From contig NZ_JACHNP010000001.1 of NCBI RefSeq assembly GCF_014206815.1, positions 462,456 to 526,455 on the forward strand: a stretch of 64,000 nucleotides of DNA, in the 5' to 3' direction. The translations under genes were made by a program, and so were the position numbers. The DNA is from Xanthomonas sp. F10. GTDB taxonomy: Bacteria; Pseudomonadota; Gammaproteobacteria; Xanthomonadales; Xanthomonadaceae. Of this stretch, positions 45,164-54,451 are shown in pieces. How positions within the stretch are numbered: position 1 is the stretch's first letter; each line of letters starts with the position of its first letter. The notes beneath the pieces were generated by a model, which was not told where the DNA came from, made no database searches, and saw only the letters and a list, made by a program, of their open reading frames with translations.

Positions 45164-46540
45164 TCAACCGATCCGCGGCAGGGCGCGCGTCACCTGCGCC
45201 AGCGCGTCCCGCGCAATGCTGTGGAAGGCCGCGGACACGTGCACGTCCTCGATGACACGCTCCCAGAACTGCACCGCCATGCCCGCCGCTGCACGCCAGT
45301 CGTCGCGCTGGTCTGGGGTCGGCAACGGCACCACATAGGCGCGCTCCACCACCTCGCCGCTCGCCGCAGGCCGGAACGCCATCGGCAACATGTCGTAGAT
45401 CGGTGCCAAGGCCAGCGGCAAGGCATCGTCCAGCATCAGGCCAGCGTTGCCCAGATGCATGTCGTTGTTGCCGATCAAGGCGCCGAACCAACCGCACACG
45501 CGCAGGCGCTGCGCATCTGCGTCGCTCAGCCAGCCGTCGCGCTGCAGTTGCGGTGCGAACGACCACCAGTCGATCCGCCCATGGCCGAAGTAGGCCGCAT
45601 CCACCGCGGCCAGCGAGACGAAGCCGCGCCGTCCCAGCACAGGCGTGCGGTCGAACCGCGTGGACTGCAGGAACACGCGACCGTCGCTCTCGAGCAGTTC
45701 GCTCTCGGCGGCGGCGATGCCGTGCGCACGCAGGATGTCGCTGGCCAGGTGCTCACACCGCAGCAGGTCGCTCCAACGCTGCGCGGCCGGCGTGCCGGCA
45801 CGCTCGCTGAACTTGACGATCACCGGCGTGTAGCCGCCTTCCGTGTGCAGTATTGCGGTGAACTTCGGTTGTTCGCCTCCTGCCGACGAGCCCACCGCCT
45901 CGCCACGCAAGACGGCGTCGGCGCGCTGCGGATAATGCTGGGATCGCTGCGCCTTCTCCAGCGCATCAGCCGGCTGCAGGGCGGCCTGTTGCGCACGCTG
46001 CAAAGCGAACTCGCCCAGGACCAGATCGCCGGGCTGATCGTCGCCATGCCGCAGCAACGACAGGACGACATCGTCAGGGCGCCAGCGCTGCAGATCCTGC
46101 GGCGCGCCGATGTCTTCAGCGACGCGCCGTGCGAAGGCACGGCCGAGGAAGCCTTGCGGACGCTGATCGTCCAGGAACCACGGCAGCCCCGGGAACACGC
46201 CATCGGCGAATTCACCATGCACCAGGACCGGTCGCGCGTTCTGCGGAACGAACAGAAATCCATCGCCGTGCATGGCGTGGAGATCGCCAAGCGTCTCGGC
46301 GCGCCCGTCAGGACGCAGACGGAACAGCGGCCAGTGCCGACCCGCCCGGCCCAGCGCACGGCTGAGCGCATAGCGCGTGGCGCGCGCCTTGCCGATCCGC
46401 AGCACCTGATCGCCGGCGGCGGTCAGCAGACGCGAGACCGTCGGCTGGCTGACGCCGAGCGCCGCTGCAATACGAGGCGCCGTCGCCGCTCCCTCATGGC
46501 GCAGAAGGGCAATCAGATCGCGTAGCCGGGCCTCGCTCAT
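45164..46540 (-). CDS. yjjJ: YjjJ-type HipA-family kinase with N-terminal HTH
   Basis: This 458-residue protein fuses an N-terminal helix-turn-helix (RIAAALGVSQPTVSRLLTAAG, about 22-42) to a HipA-like serine/threonine kinase. Kinase landmarks are SSAGGEQPKFTAILHT (Gly-rich loop), NNDMHLGNAGLML (catalytic Asp-Met-His-x-x-Asn) and IYDMLPMAF (the DFG-like metal motif). In the HipA family such kinases phosphorylate a tRNA synthetase and stop growth, and the antitoxin is a separate DNA-binding protein; here the DNA-binding part is fused, as in YjjJ. No separate antitoxin gene is adjacent. The AT-rich upstream repeats at 46548-46657 may be its own operator. Confidence 0.85.
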   Translation of the reverse strand: MSEARLRDLIALLRHEGAATAPRIAAALGVSQPTVSRLLTAAGDQVLRIGKARATRYALSRALGRAGRHWPLFRLRPDGRAETLGDLHAMHGDGFLFVPQNARPVLVHGEFADGVFPGLPWFLDDQRPQGFLGRAFARRVAEDIGAPQDLQRWRPDDVVLSLLRHGDDQPGDLVLGEFALQRAQQAALQPADALEKAQRSQHYPQRADAVLRGEAVGSSAGGEQPKFTAILHTEGGYTPVIVKFSERAGTPAAQRWSDLLRCEHLASDILRAHGIAAAESELLESDGRVFLQSTRFDRTPVLGRRGFVSLAAVDAAYFGHGRIDWWSFAPQLQRDGWLSDADAQRLRVCGWFGALIGNNDMHLGNAGLMLDDALPLALAPIYDMLPMAFRPAASGEVVERAYVVPLPTPDQRDDWRAAAGMAVQFWERVIEDVHVSAAFHSIARDALAQVTRALPRIG

Positions 46541-46547
46541 TCCCGGA

Positions 46548-46657
46548 TTGAATAGATTTATGAATAGATAGTCAAGAGAACTAGACTTGTAAGCAGCTGT
46601 ATTAATTGACCATTACCTCGACACAGGTCTGCTGGCGACTGCTTTTTTGAATAGATA
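46548..46657. promoter_or_regulatory. three TTGAATAGAT repeats upstream of yjjJ
   Basis: Three near-identical motifs (TTGAATAGAT at 46548, ATGAATAGAT at 46560, TTGAATAGATA at 46647) lie in the AT-rich region right before the yjjJ start at 46540. First two are 12 bp apart, the third 87 bp further on. Such spacing suggests operator sites for the N-terminal HTH of YjjJ itself. Confidence 0.55.
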
Positions 46658-46749
46658 CCTGAAGCGATGGATGGTCGGCCTTCCGAACCTAAGACGAGCG
46701 CCCTGCAGGCGCTCGCCTGGCCGATCCGGCAGAAGTGCAAGCGACAAGG

Positions 46750-47391
46750 CTACGTCCAGTTGTCGTTGCCGAAGTCGCCGTCGTCCTGGAAGTCCTGGCC
46801 CATGTCCTGCTGCGGCGTGTCGTCGTAATAGTTGTTGTTGGTGATGTTCTCGACCACCGTCTCCTGCGGCGCGCCGCCGCCGAACAGGCCACCGCCGTGG
46901 TGGCCGCCCAGCAGGCTTTCCACGCCCTCGAACAGGAACATGCCGCCGGCCACGCCGGCCGCGGTGGTGGCCGCGCTGCTGAGGAAGCTGGGGCCACGCG
47001 CGGCGGCCGGGGCCGGCGTCGGCTCCGCGGCCGCGGCACTGCCACCGAACCAGCGCTCGCGCCAGCCGGGCGCGCCGGCACCCGCGACGCCTGCGGCGGC
47101 GGGCGCCGGGGGCAACGGCGGCGGCGCCGCATTGAAGCCCTGGCCCAAGAAGCTGGTCGCCGGCGGCGGCGGCGGCGTGGCCATCTGCTGCAACTGCGCG
47201 ATCTGCGCCTTGGCGGCCTCCAGCGCGTGCTCCAGCAGCAAAGTGCGCTGGACCAGCAGATACATGGCATCGGGTTGATCGGCCAGGCGCGCGTGGATCA
47301 GCGCGTCGGCCTGCGGATCTTTGGCCACCCCGCCGGCGCTGCGCAGGCGCGCCAGGAAGTCTTCGAGAAGCTGCTGTTCTTGCGGAGTCAT
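46750..47391 (-). CDS. DUF2076 domain protein
   Basis: The 213-residue protein opens with MTPQEQQLLEDFLARLRSAGGVAKDPQADALIHARLADQPDAMYLLVQRTLLLEHALEAAKAQIAQLQQ, the DUF2076 N-terminal helical domain. A Pro/Ala-rich linker follows, then a Gly-rich hydrophobic segment (SFLSSAATTAAGVAGGMFLFEGVESLLGG) and an Asn/Asp-rich tail ending DDGDFGNDNW. The role is unknown; the layout resembles small periplasmic ligand-binding or chaperone-like proteins of the family. The start at 47391 is the family N-terminus. It is monocistronic. Confidence 0.82.
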   Translation of the reverse strand: MTPQEQQLLEDFLARLRSAGGVAKDPQADALIHARLADQPDAMYLLVQRTLLLEHALEAAKAQIAQLQQMATPPPPPATSFLGQGFNAAPPPLPPAPAAAGVAGAGAPGWRERWFGGSAAAAEPTPAPAAARGPSFLSSAATTAAGVAGGMFLFEGVESLLGGHHGGGLFGGGAPQETVVENITNNNYYDDTPQQDMGQDFQDDGDFGNDNWT

Positions 47392-47604
47392 ACCCGTACC
47401 TGGATGCGATGACCGGCCCAGTGCCGGCACGGCACGGTATGGGCATCGCCCGGCGCAGGCCAAGGGTGCGTCCGAGCTCCGGTGTATCGGCATTCATCAA
47501 TCACGCGCGCCAGGAGAACCGGACCGGCGGCCGCGATGGCGAACTCCGACATTCTTCCGACAACGCGTGCCAGGTACGCCCCAATCCAAGCGCAGACGCC
47601 CTGA

Positions 47605-47817
47605 TTATTCCGCGTCGATGTCCGAACTGGAGGAGGAGGTCGCATGCGGCAGCCGCGCCGCCCACATGTTGTCGATCAGGTTCGGATACGGACGGCCGTT
47701 CTCATCAGCGCGCTGTCGTGCGGCCGCCTTCTGCGAAGGCGACAACGGCTGGCTGCGCTGACCGCGCGGATTCGGCTTCTTCCACGGGGGCGTCTTGGAC
47801 GGGGGCATGGGCGTCAT
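47605..47817 (-). CDS. small basic protein conserved in style among xanthomonads
   Basis: The 70-residue soluble protein starts MTPMPPSKTPPWKKPNPRGQ and has a middle SPSQKAAARQRADENGRPYPNLIDNMWAARL. High Pro, Lys and Arg content and a KAAARQRADENGRPYPNLIDN motif suggest a small nucleic-acid- or protein-binding protein, but no family was recognised with certainty. The start is the first ATG after a stop; the next ATG is 9 bp downstream. It lies alone between two minus-strand genes. Confidence 0.6.
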   Translation of the reverse strand: MTPMPPSKTPPWKKPNPRGQRSQPLSPSQKAAARQRADENGRPYPNLIDNMWAARLPHATSSSSSDIDAE

Positions 47818-47906
47818 AGTGAGCGGAGAGGCGTCATCGTGATCCCGCCATGGGTGCGTGGATGGTGAAGGCCTACCGGGACTTGCCGGCAGCTGCACGC
47901 TCTGTG

Positions 47907-48875
47907 CTACTCCGACTCCACCCCAGCCAACGCAAACACCCAACGCGGCACCACCGGTTCGCCGGCATAGAAGTCTTTCGGCTTGTCCTCGGCCATCGCC
48001 CAGCGGTGCAGCCAGCTGATGCCGCCGGGGCCGGTGTAGCCCTCGGCGTGGGTGTAGGCGGGATCGCGCAATGCCTCGTCCAGGCCGATGAAGGCATAGC
48101 CGCGGCGGCGCGTGGCCGCGACCAGGTCTGGGAAGGCGGCGGCGTTGAGCGCATTGGCATGCATCAGCCACACTTGCGGGATGCGGCGGCCGAACAGGGC
48201 CTGGGATTCGCGCTCGAAATAATCCAGCTTGTTGAGCATGTACGGCACGTAGCCCTTGCGCAGCCGCAACAGCATCGCGTCGCGCGCCGGGCTTGGCGGC
48301 TCGTCCAGCACATGCGCGTAGGCGAACGCCCACACCCACTCGCCACTGTCCACGGTGACTGGCGCAATACGGTATCCGTGCGCGGCCAGGAAGGCGTTGA
48401 CCGCCTCGCGGTTCGCGACGCTACGCCCGGTTGCCAGATACGGATGACGGAACCACTTCAGCGACTGACCACGTTCGGCCAGCAACGGTTGCAAGGTGCG
48501 CTCGCCACGCACGATCGCATCCTCGTATGCCGGCACGCCGACCTGGTGCAGGTTGACGTGACCATAGGTGTGGTTGCCCAGCGCATAGCCAGCGTCCAGC
48601 CAGTCGCGCAGCATCGCCACCCGTTGCGGCTGCATTTGGCCGTCCTGCTCCAGCTTGTCCTCGTTGACGAAGCCGACGATGGGCACCTGCGCCTGCCGCA
48701 GCGAGGCCATCAACTGCGCATGCAGCGCCGGCAACTGCGCTGGCGGCGTCTGCTCGAGGCGCTGCCACGGCAGGTCGTCGATGGTCACCGCGATGCGACG
48801 CGTGTCGTCCTGGGCCTGGGCGAGTGCGGCGACGCACAGCAGGGCTGGCAGCAGCAGGAGGCGAAGCAGTCTCAT
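47907..48875 (-). CDS. exported polysaccharide deacetylase (NodB family)
   Basis: The 322-residue precursor has a signal peptide (LLRLLLLPALLCVAALAQA). The NodB-homology core starts IAVTIDDLPW (the metal-binding Asp pair) near residue 30 and has GNHTYGHVNLHQVG (the His-x3-His motif), then WFRHPYLATGRS and RRRGYAFIGLDEAL. Family enzymes remove acetyl groups from chitin-like, peptidoglycan or exopolysaccharide substrates; the target here is unknown. ATG 48875 has CAGGAGCG 6 bp upstream. It is on the minus strand, alone. Confidence 0.88.
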   Translation of the reverse strand: MRLLRLLLLPALLCVAALAQAQDDTRRIAVTIDDLPWQRLEQTPPAQLPALHAQLMASLRQAQVPIVGFVNEDKLEQDGQMQPQRVAMLRDWLDAGYALGNHTYGHVNLHQVGVPAYEDAIVRGERTLQPLLAERGQSLKWFRHPYLATGRSVANREAVNAFLAAHGYRIAPVTVDSGEWVWAFAYAHVLDEPPSPARDAMLLRLRKGYVPYMLNKLDYFERESQALFGRRIPQVWLMHANALNAAAFPDLVAATRRRGYAFIGLDEALRDPAYTHAEGYTGPGGISWLHRWAMAEDKPKDFYAGEPVVPRWVFALAGVESE

Positions 48876-49110
48876 CGGGCGCTCCTGGTCGTGGAAGCGG
48901 CAGTCTATCCGGATGGCACCATGGTCGACGTGGCCCTGTGCGCAAGTCGCCAGCGACGCGAACGCACGAGCAGCACCACACCGGCCACAAGGCACACCGG
49001 TCACGCCATTGAATACCACCGAATCGCTGTTCATTTTCGAGCCAGCCACTGTGCCGGCATCCGCGTAACCTTGCCCGCCTCACACGCTCGTTTCGTGCCA
49101 GGCGCCTTCG

Positions 49111-50967
49111 ATGTCTCCTGCTTCGCCTTCGCATACGCCGCTGTCGCCGGCGCCTTCGCTAGCGCCCGCGCTGGACGCCGCGCACATGCCGCGACGGTTC
49201 GTGCCGATGGATCGGCGAGTGCTGCGCGTTTGCGCGTTGGCGCTGCTGGTGGGCACGCTGGTGGCAGTGGCCGCCCATGTGCTGATCGCATTGATCGCGC
49301 TCGCCACCAACCTCGCCTACTACGGACGCTGGAGTATCGAAACCGTCAGTCCCGCCGGTCACCACCTCGGCGCGTGGGCCATCGGGCTGCCGGTGGTCGG
49401 TGGCCTGATCGTTGGCGCGATGGCGCGTTGGGGCTCGCGCGCGATTCGCGGCCATGGCATTCCGGAAGCGATGGAGCAGGTGCTGCGCAACGAAAGCCGC
49501 ATCCCGCCGCGGATGATCTGGCTGAAGCCAGTGTCCTCGGCGGTGGCCATCGGCACCGGCGGGCCGTTCGGCGCCGAAGGGCCGATCATCGCCACCGGTG
49601 GCGCGCTGGGCTCGATGTTCGGGCAGTTGCTGCGCGTCACTGCCGACGAACGCAAGGTCTTGCTCGCCGCAGGTGCCGCCGCCGGCACCGCGGCGGTGTT
49701 CGCCACGCCGATCTCCGCCGTGCTGCTGGCGATCGAACTGCTGCTGTTCGAGTGGCGCGCGCGCTCGCTGATTCCGGTGGCGCTGGCCGCGGCGATCGGC
49801 GCCGGCGCGCATCTGGCCCTGGAAGGCAGCGCACCGATGTTCGCAGTGCCCGCGCTGGCCGCAGCGGATGCGCTGGCGTTGGTGGCGTATGTGATGCTCG
49901 GCCTGCTCTGCGGCCTCGCCGGTGTCGGCATCACCAAGCTCACCTATGCCATCGAGGACGGTTTCGAGCGCTTGCCCATCCACTGGATGTGGTGGCCGGC
50001 GCTCGGTGGCATTGCGGTCGGGCTGATCGGCTGGTGGATGCCGCTCACCCTGGGCGTCGGCTACGCCAATATCGCCGGTGCCATCGCCGGCCACCTGGCG
50101 GTCTCGACCCTGCTGGCGCTGTGCGTGGCCAAGCTGCTGTCGTGGTCGATCGCGCTGGGCAGCGGCACCTCCGGCGGTACGCTGGCCCCGCTGTTCACCA
50201 TCGGCAGCGCGCTGGGCGGTGTGCTCGGCGCGGTGCTGGCGACGCAGGCGCCCTGGCTGCACGTCGACCCGCACATGGCCGCACTGGTGTGCATGGCCGC
50301 GGTGTTTGCCGGCGCCTCGCGCGCTTTCCTGACCTCGGTGCTGTTCGCCTTCGAGACCACCCAGCAGCCGCATGCGCTGCTGCCGTTGCTCGGCGCCTGC
50401 GCCGCGGCGTATCTGGTGTCGGGCCTGAGCATGCGCCATACCATCATGACCGAGAAGATCGCGCGCCGCGGCGTGCGCGTGCCCAGCGACTACGCTGCCG
50501 ATTTCCTCGACCAGATCGCCGCCGGCGACGCCTGCAGCCGCAATGTGGTGGCGCTACGCGGTGAAGACTCCCTGGGCGAGGTGCGCGCACGTATCGCCTC
50601 TGGCGACGCCGCCTTCAGGCATCAGGGCTTCCCGGTGCTGGATGCCGAGGGGTGCCCGATCGGCATGCTCACCCGCCGCGACCTGCTCGATCCGCAGCAG
50701 CACGACGAGCTGCATCTGGCCGCCTTGCTCCGCCGCCCGCTGCTTGCCGTGCGCGAGGATCATTCCTTACGTGAGGCTGCCGACCACATGGTGGAAGCCG
50801 AGGTCGGCCGACTCGTCGTGCTCGGCCGCAACGCACCGCATGGCATGGTCGGCATCCTCACCCGCGGTGATTTGTTGGCCGCACATGCGCAGCGGCTGCG
50901 CCAGGCGCGGGAATCGCCACAGCCACACCTACCATTGCGTGGTACGCCGTTCGTACAGGACGCCTGA
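49111..50967 (+). CDS. ClC-family chloride channel or antiporter with CBS pair
   Basis: The 618-residue membrane protein has the ClC core (about 40-450): SSAVAIGTGGPFGAEGPIIATGGALGS holds the GxFGxEGP anion selectivity motif, and SWSIALGSGTSGGTLAPLFTIGSALGGVLG holds the second. Residues about 475-600 form a CBS domain pair (FPVLDAEGCPIGMLTRRDLL, RLVVLGRNAPHGMVGILTRGDLLA). ClC proteins move chloride or exchange it for protons, and the CBS pair usually binds nucleotides for regulation. The Glu of GAEGP is the external gate; the internal proton Glu is not obvious, so channel or exchanger is undecided. Confidence 0.9.
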   Translation: MSPASPSHTPLSPAPSLAPALDAAHMPRRFVPMDRRVLRVCALALLVGTLVAVAAHVLIALIALATNLAYYGRWSIETVSPAGHHLGAWAIGLPVVGGLIVGAMARWGSRAIRGHGIPEAMEQVLRNESRIPPRMIWLKPVSSAVAIGTGGPFGAEGPIIATGGALGSMFGQLLRVTADERKVLLAAGAAAGTAAVFATPISAVLLAIELLLFEWRARSLIPVALAAAIGAGAHLALEGSAPMFAVPALAAADALALVAYVMLGLLCGLAGVGITKLTYAIEDGFERLPIHWMWWPALGGIAVGLIGWWMPLTLGVGYANIAGAIAGHLAVSTLLALCVAKLLSWSIALGSGTSGGTLAPLFTIGSALGGVLGAVLATQAPWLHVDPHMAALVCMAAVFAGASRAFLTSVLFAFETTQQPHALLPLLGACAAAYLVSGLSMRHTIMTEKIARRGVRVPSDYAADFLDQIAAGDACSRNVVALRGEDSLGEVRARIASGDAAFRHQGFPVLDAEGCPIGMLTRRDLLDPQQHDELHLAALLRRPLLAVREDHSLREAADHMVEAEVGRLVVLGRNAPHGMVGILTRGDLLAAHAQRLRQARESPQPHLPLRGTPFVQDA

Positions 50968-50988
50968 ACGCACCGCGCACAGGCCCAC

Positions 50989-51909
50989 CTAATACTTGAG
51001 CGCCTCCGCCGTCGGCGCCAATGGTGCGAAGCGCGCGCCGCTGAAGTCGTGCAGCAACTGGAAGGCCTGCGCGCCCCGCTGCGCCACTTCGCGGAAGTCG
51101 CTCTTGCGAAGGCGATACAGCCCGCCCTCACGCGCGAACACCAGGTCGCCGCCATCCCAGTCGGCCCAGTTGCTGCCCGGCAGATCGACCAGCACGGTGC
51201 CGTCGCGGTCCAGCACCCGGTGATCCAGGCCGTACCACGCATGATTGTCCTGGCCGACCGCATGCAGCAGCGACTGCAGGCGGCGGCCATTGGCGCCGAG
51301 CTTCTCGCGCACGCGCGGGCGGCTGAAGCGGAACAGCGCGTCGCCGCGCAGCCCGCCACGTTCGCCCTCACCAGCATCGCGTAGCTGCCAGCCATCGCGC
51401 TCGCGCAACACGCCGTCGATCGGCTCGTCCTCGCCGCTCCCCGAATCCGCACCGAACGGGCGCACCTGCAGATCGTGCGGCAACTGGAAGCCGGTTGGCA
51501 TCGGGAAAGGATCGTGTCCGTCGCGCGGCTGATGGTTCAACAACAAGGTTCGCTCGTCCTCGAACATCCCGCCACCGCCCCAGCTGTCGCCCTTCGGCCA
51601 CAGCGCCAGCGCGGTGAAGAACGGCGGCCGCGACAGCGCGGTCCAGGTGCCGAAAGGGCCGCGTTGCGTGGAGGCGAAATACACCAGCAGCCGCCCCGAC
51701 GGCGACAGATCGCAGCGCCGCTCGTAGATGCGGCCCTTGAACCACTGCCCGTGCACGAAGCTGTCCTCGCGCAGATCCCAGTGGATCAGTTGCACCTGCT
51801 TGCTCGGCCCGCGGCGGAAGATCACCCCGGTGCGGGCATCGCGCGCCAGCAGGGCGAACAGGCGGGTCGCCGGCGGGCGCTGCGACATCGAGGATTGTGC
51901 GGGTTCCAT
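50989..51909 (-). CDS. uncharacterised soluble protein with repeated beta motifs
   Basis: The 306-residue protein begins MEPAQSSMSQRPPATRLFALLARDARTG and has many short strands: FRRGPSKQVQLIHWDLREDSFVHGQWFKGRIYERRCDLSPSGRLLVYFASTQRGPFGTWTALSRPPFFTALALWPKGDSWGGGGMFEDERTLLLNHQ. The repeated SGRLLVYF and DGTVLVDLPGSNWADWDGGDLVFAREGGLYRL patterns suggest a beta-propeller. No family was recognised. There is no signal peptide. ATG 51909 has GAGGGGA 7 bp upstream. Monocistronic, convergent with the ClC gene. Confidence 0.72.
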   Translation of the reverse strand: MEPAQSSMSQRPPATRLFALLARDARTGVIFRRGPSKQVQLIHWDLREDSFVHGQWFKGRIYERRCDLSPSGRLLVYFASTQRGPFGTWTALSRPPFFTALALWPKGDSWGGGGMFEDERTLLLNHQPRDGHDPFPMPTGFQLPHDLQVRPFGADSGSGEDEPIDGVLRERDGWQLRDAGEGERGGLRGDALFRFSRPRVREKLGANGRRLQSLLHAVGQDNHAWYGLDHRVLDRDGTVLVDLPGSNWADWDGGDLVFAREGGLYRLRKSDFREVAQRGAQAFQLLHDFSGARFAPLAPTAEALKY

Positions 51910-52023
51910 CTGCGGATCCCCTCGCAGGACAGGGCTGTCACAGTGGCAGACCCGCGGCATCGCGACAACCGCCGCCGGCGCGCCGCATTCGCGACGCGCA
52001 TGCCACCACCGATGTCCGCAAAC

Positions 52024-52044
52024 GGCGGGCCACCCGGGCCCGCC
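52024..52044 (-). terminator. hairpin after the SPFH lipoprotein gene
   Basis: GGCGGGCC (52024-52031) pairs with GGCCCGCC (52037-52044) around a 5-nt loop, downstream of the gene that ends at 52059. Confidence 0.5.
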
Positions 52045-52058
52045 TCTACCGCGTCGCG

Positions 52059-52850
52059 CTACTTGGCGATCACCGACGTTCCCGACGGCACCATGTAGCA
52101 GGCCTGCGCCTTGGCACAGGCCTCGGCATTGATCTCGGCGATCTGGCTGGCCAGGTACTGCTCCGGGGTCAGGCCCATGCGGTTGCGGTAGGCGTTGTCC
52201 GCATCGGCCTTGGCCACCTGCTCCTGTTCACGCTGACGCTCGGCGGTGGTGGCTTCCACCAGGGTCTTGACCCGCTGCTGCTGCGCCGCGGTCAGGTTCA
52301 TTTGCTGCAACACATCAGGATTGGGACGGGCGCGGCCGAGGGTGATGTTCTGGATCTGGATCGGCAGGCCCTGCTCCTTGACCAGGGCACGCACGTTCTC
52401 GGTGACCGAATCGTCGATCTTCCGCGCCGTGTCCGGGTCGCTCATCATCCGCGTCATGTCATAGCGCTTGACCTGGTCGCGCACGATCGCCGCGTACTGG
52501 CTGGCGACGTTGTTCTTGAACCAGTCCTGGCCGAAGCCGGACAGCAGCCGCGCCGGCGCGGTGATCCGGTATTGGATCTGCGTGGAGAAGTCCAACAGGA
52601 TGTTGTCGCTGGACGAGAAGTCGTCGAAGGCCACCTGCACCGTCTGCGGCGTGGTGTCCACGTACACCGCCGACGTCGTCATCCACGTGTAGGTGCGGCC
52701 GGGATCGCGCACGTCGTCCAGACGGATGCCGCCCTTGCCGAACAGCAGCGGCTTGTCCACCAGCACCGCCTGCTGCCCCGGATCGGGCGAAACCACGGTA
52801 CAGCCGCACAGCAAGGCCGCCACGGCGGCGGCCAGCATGGAATGTTTCAT
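52059..52850 (-). CDS. SPFH/Band 7-like lipoprotein
   Basis: The 263-residue precursor has the lipobox LLCGC near residue 16. The mature part matches the SPFH/Band 7 (prohibitin) layout: GQQAVLVDKPLLFGKGGIRLDDVRDPGRTYTWMTTSAVYVDTTPQTVQVAFDDFSSSDNILLDFSTQIQYRI, followed by helical RVKTLVEATTAERQREQEQVAKADADNAYRNRMGLTPEQYLASQIAEINAEACA. Such proteins form membrane scaffolds; a lipid anchor replaces the usual transmembrane helix. The start at 52850 has AGGGGGA upstream. Role unknown, function inferred only from fold. Confidence 0.82.
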   Translation of the reverse strand: MKHSMLAAAVAALLCGCTVVSPDPGQQAVLVDKPLLFGKGGIRLDDVRDPGRTYTWMTTSAVYVDTTPQTVQVAFDDFSSSDNILLDFSTQIQYRITAPARLLSGFGQDWFKNNVASQYAAIVRDQVKRYDMTRMMSDPDTARKIDDSVTENVRALVKEQGLPIQIQNITLGRARPNPDVLQQMNLTAAQQQRVKTLVEATTAERQREQEQVAKADADNAYRNRMGLTPEQYLASQIAEINAEACAKAQACYMVPSGTSVIAK

Positions 52851-53024
52851 CGATGTCCCCCTGAAGGACGGCGCCGCGCGCCGTCGTGTGCGGGGGATGC
52901 TAGCGCATCGTCGGGGTGCAAGGCATCTGCTTGTCTGCTGGCGCCAGCCAGGCACCGCTCCTCTCGCGCCGCGTCCTGCGCCCAAGGCTGACGCCGGCGT
53001 GCTGAAGCCCAGAAGACGTCAGGC

Positions 53025-53831
53025 TCAGTGCTTCGAACTGGCAGGCGCCATCGCGCGGCACTGTGCGAGCAGCGCCTCACCGGCGGGGCTTTCCCTCGTC
53101 ATAGGAAGATCGCCGAAGGCCTGGAGCACCTCAGTGCGCACACGCTCGGCGCTCTCGGATGAATCGACAAGATGCGGGTCGTCCGACGCCACGCCGAAGC
53201 CCGGCAGCGCCGAAGGCTCCAGATGTCCCAATGCCACCAGTTGCCCGCACAGCCCGTAGTGGTAGGCGGCGTATTCGTTCCCAGCCAGCGACACGTCGCC
53301 AGCAGCGAACATGCCCACGTGGAAGCCCTCATGTGCCACCAGATCGGCGACGTTGGCTAGCGTCGCCTCTTCGCTCTGCAGCACCGGGACGATGAGGACC
53401 AGCTTTGGCCCTCTGCCCACCCTGTAGAAGGTGGCTTGGTAGTTCACCAGGCTGGGCACTACCAGCAATGTGATGGCGATGTTCTGCACGTGCGACTGGG
53501 CGCTGACCAACGCGAGTGCCTCGGAGGCGACGCGGCAGATCCGCTCAGGCGCGCGCTCCAGTCCCTTGGCAAAGGCCACCTTGATGCGGCGATCGCTGCA
53601 GACGATGCGCTTCTGGAGGTGGATCGATTTCGCGGCGCCCTGCGTCGCCACCTGAGAGCGCGTCAGGAACAACCCCATACCCGTGGCGACGCTGTGCTTG
53701 TTCATGCCCTCGACGGAGACGCGTGGTGCGTCTGACGCCAGCACTTGCGTGCAGATGAGTGCCATCCAGAGGCATTGGAAGGCCAGCAGACGCATCCAAC
53801 TGCACCGGCGCAACTTGCGCTGCAACCTCAT
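53025..53831 (-). CDS. exported HExxH metalloprotease-like protein A of the effector cassette
   Basis: This 268-residue protein has an N-terminal signal peptide (LLAFQCLWMALICTQVLA). The C-terminal half has DLVAHEGFHVGMFAAGD, then 20 residues later NEYAAYHYGLCGQLVALG, a gluzincin-like arrangement of HExxH and a distant Glu. A sister protein at 54581 has TTAHETFHLLRG and ERLAYTMGACAQLQALGW in the same order. It lies in a minus-strand row with an XVIPCD effector, so it may be an associated immunity or accessory protein, but an enzyme is equally possible. The N-terminal start is chosen for the best signal peptide; an ATG at 53795 is an alternative. Confidence 0.65.
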   Translation of the reverse strand: MRLQRKLRRCSWMRLLAFQCLWMALICTQVLASDAPRVSVEGMNKHSVATGMGLFLTRSQVATQGAAKSIHLQKRIVCSDRRIKVAFAKGLERAPERICRVASEALALVSAQSHVQNIAITLLVVPSLVNYQATFYRVGRGPKLVLIVPVLQSEEATLANVADLVAHEGFHVGMFAAGDVSLAGNEYAAYHYGLCGQLVALGHLEPSALPGFGVASDDPHLVDSSESAERVRTEVLQAFGDLPMTRESPAGEALLAQCRAMAPASSKH

Positions 53832-53965
53832 GGCCGTGTCATCGCGTACCAAAGTCCGGCCCCTGAGTTTCCTGGTCAAGCGGCAACTGATGCCCAGCGC
53901 GCTGTCGCCTCGATGATCCAGCGGAAAGGATGAGCATAGGCAACCCGTCGATTCAGGCAGGATAT

Positions 53966-54451
53966 CTACATAAGGTTCGAGTAATCGCCGATGTGATTGC
54001 AGATCTCAACGGGTGGCTCGGCCAACTCCACCAATCGGCGCTTGCGTGCCGCTATGTCGTTCTTCGGCGACACGATGCGATACAGCAGATACAGGCGGCC
54101 CTGCACCTGCCAAAGACCAAACGTGGAGAGCTCGGAGAACCAGTACGCCTTGCCGTCCAGCCGATGTACAGTGAAGTTGCATTCGGCGTAGCTGCCCGAC
54201 CCACAACTGGCATCGAGCGACCGCAAGCCGCCCGTTCCTCGCAGGTCGAAATGATAGGTAAGCCCCACATCACTCTCTATGACCGTTGGCGCGATCTGCT
54301 GCGCAGACAACGATCCACGACGATCCCAATCGGCGGCTTGCTTACAGATTGCGTCTCCAGAGCCTGCTGCCGCGGCTTCGCTGGTAGAGACGTTGGCGCA
54401 TCCGACCACGGAAAATGCGATCAATCCCAGCCAACAGCGTAGTTTCGCCAT
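53966..54451 (-). CDS. small lipoprotein of the effector cassette
   Basis: The 161-residue precursor has the lipobox SVVGC at residues about 14-18. The mature part is beta-rich with four Cys (DAICKQAADWDRRG, LDASCGSGSYAECNFTVHRL, PVEICNHIG), which suggests disulfides in the periplasm. ATG 54451 lies after GGAGGGAGTG, and a GTG three bases upstream is an alternative. It is between two HExxH proteins and on the same strand as the XVIPCD effector. Immunity or accessory role is inferred from position only. Confidence 0.65.
   Translation of the reverse strand: MAKLRCWLGLIAFSVVGCANVSTSEAAAAGSGDAICKQAADWDRRGSLSAQQIAPTVIESDVGLTYHFDLRGTGGLRSLDASCGSGSYAECNFTVHRLDGKAYWFSELSTFGLWQVQGRLYLLYRIVSPKNDIAARKRRLVELAEPPVEICNHIGDYSNLM

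Noticed and set aside
49111-50967. Reading the ClC protein as a proton-coupled antiporter
   Set aside because: The internal proton-transfer Glu could not be placed with confidence, so channel versus exchanger is left open.
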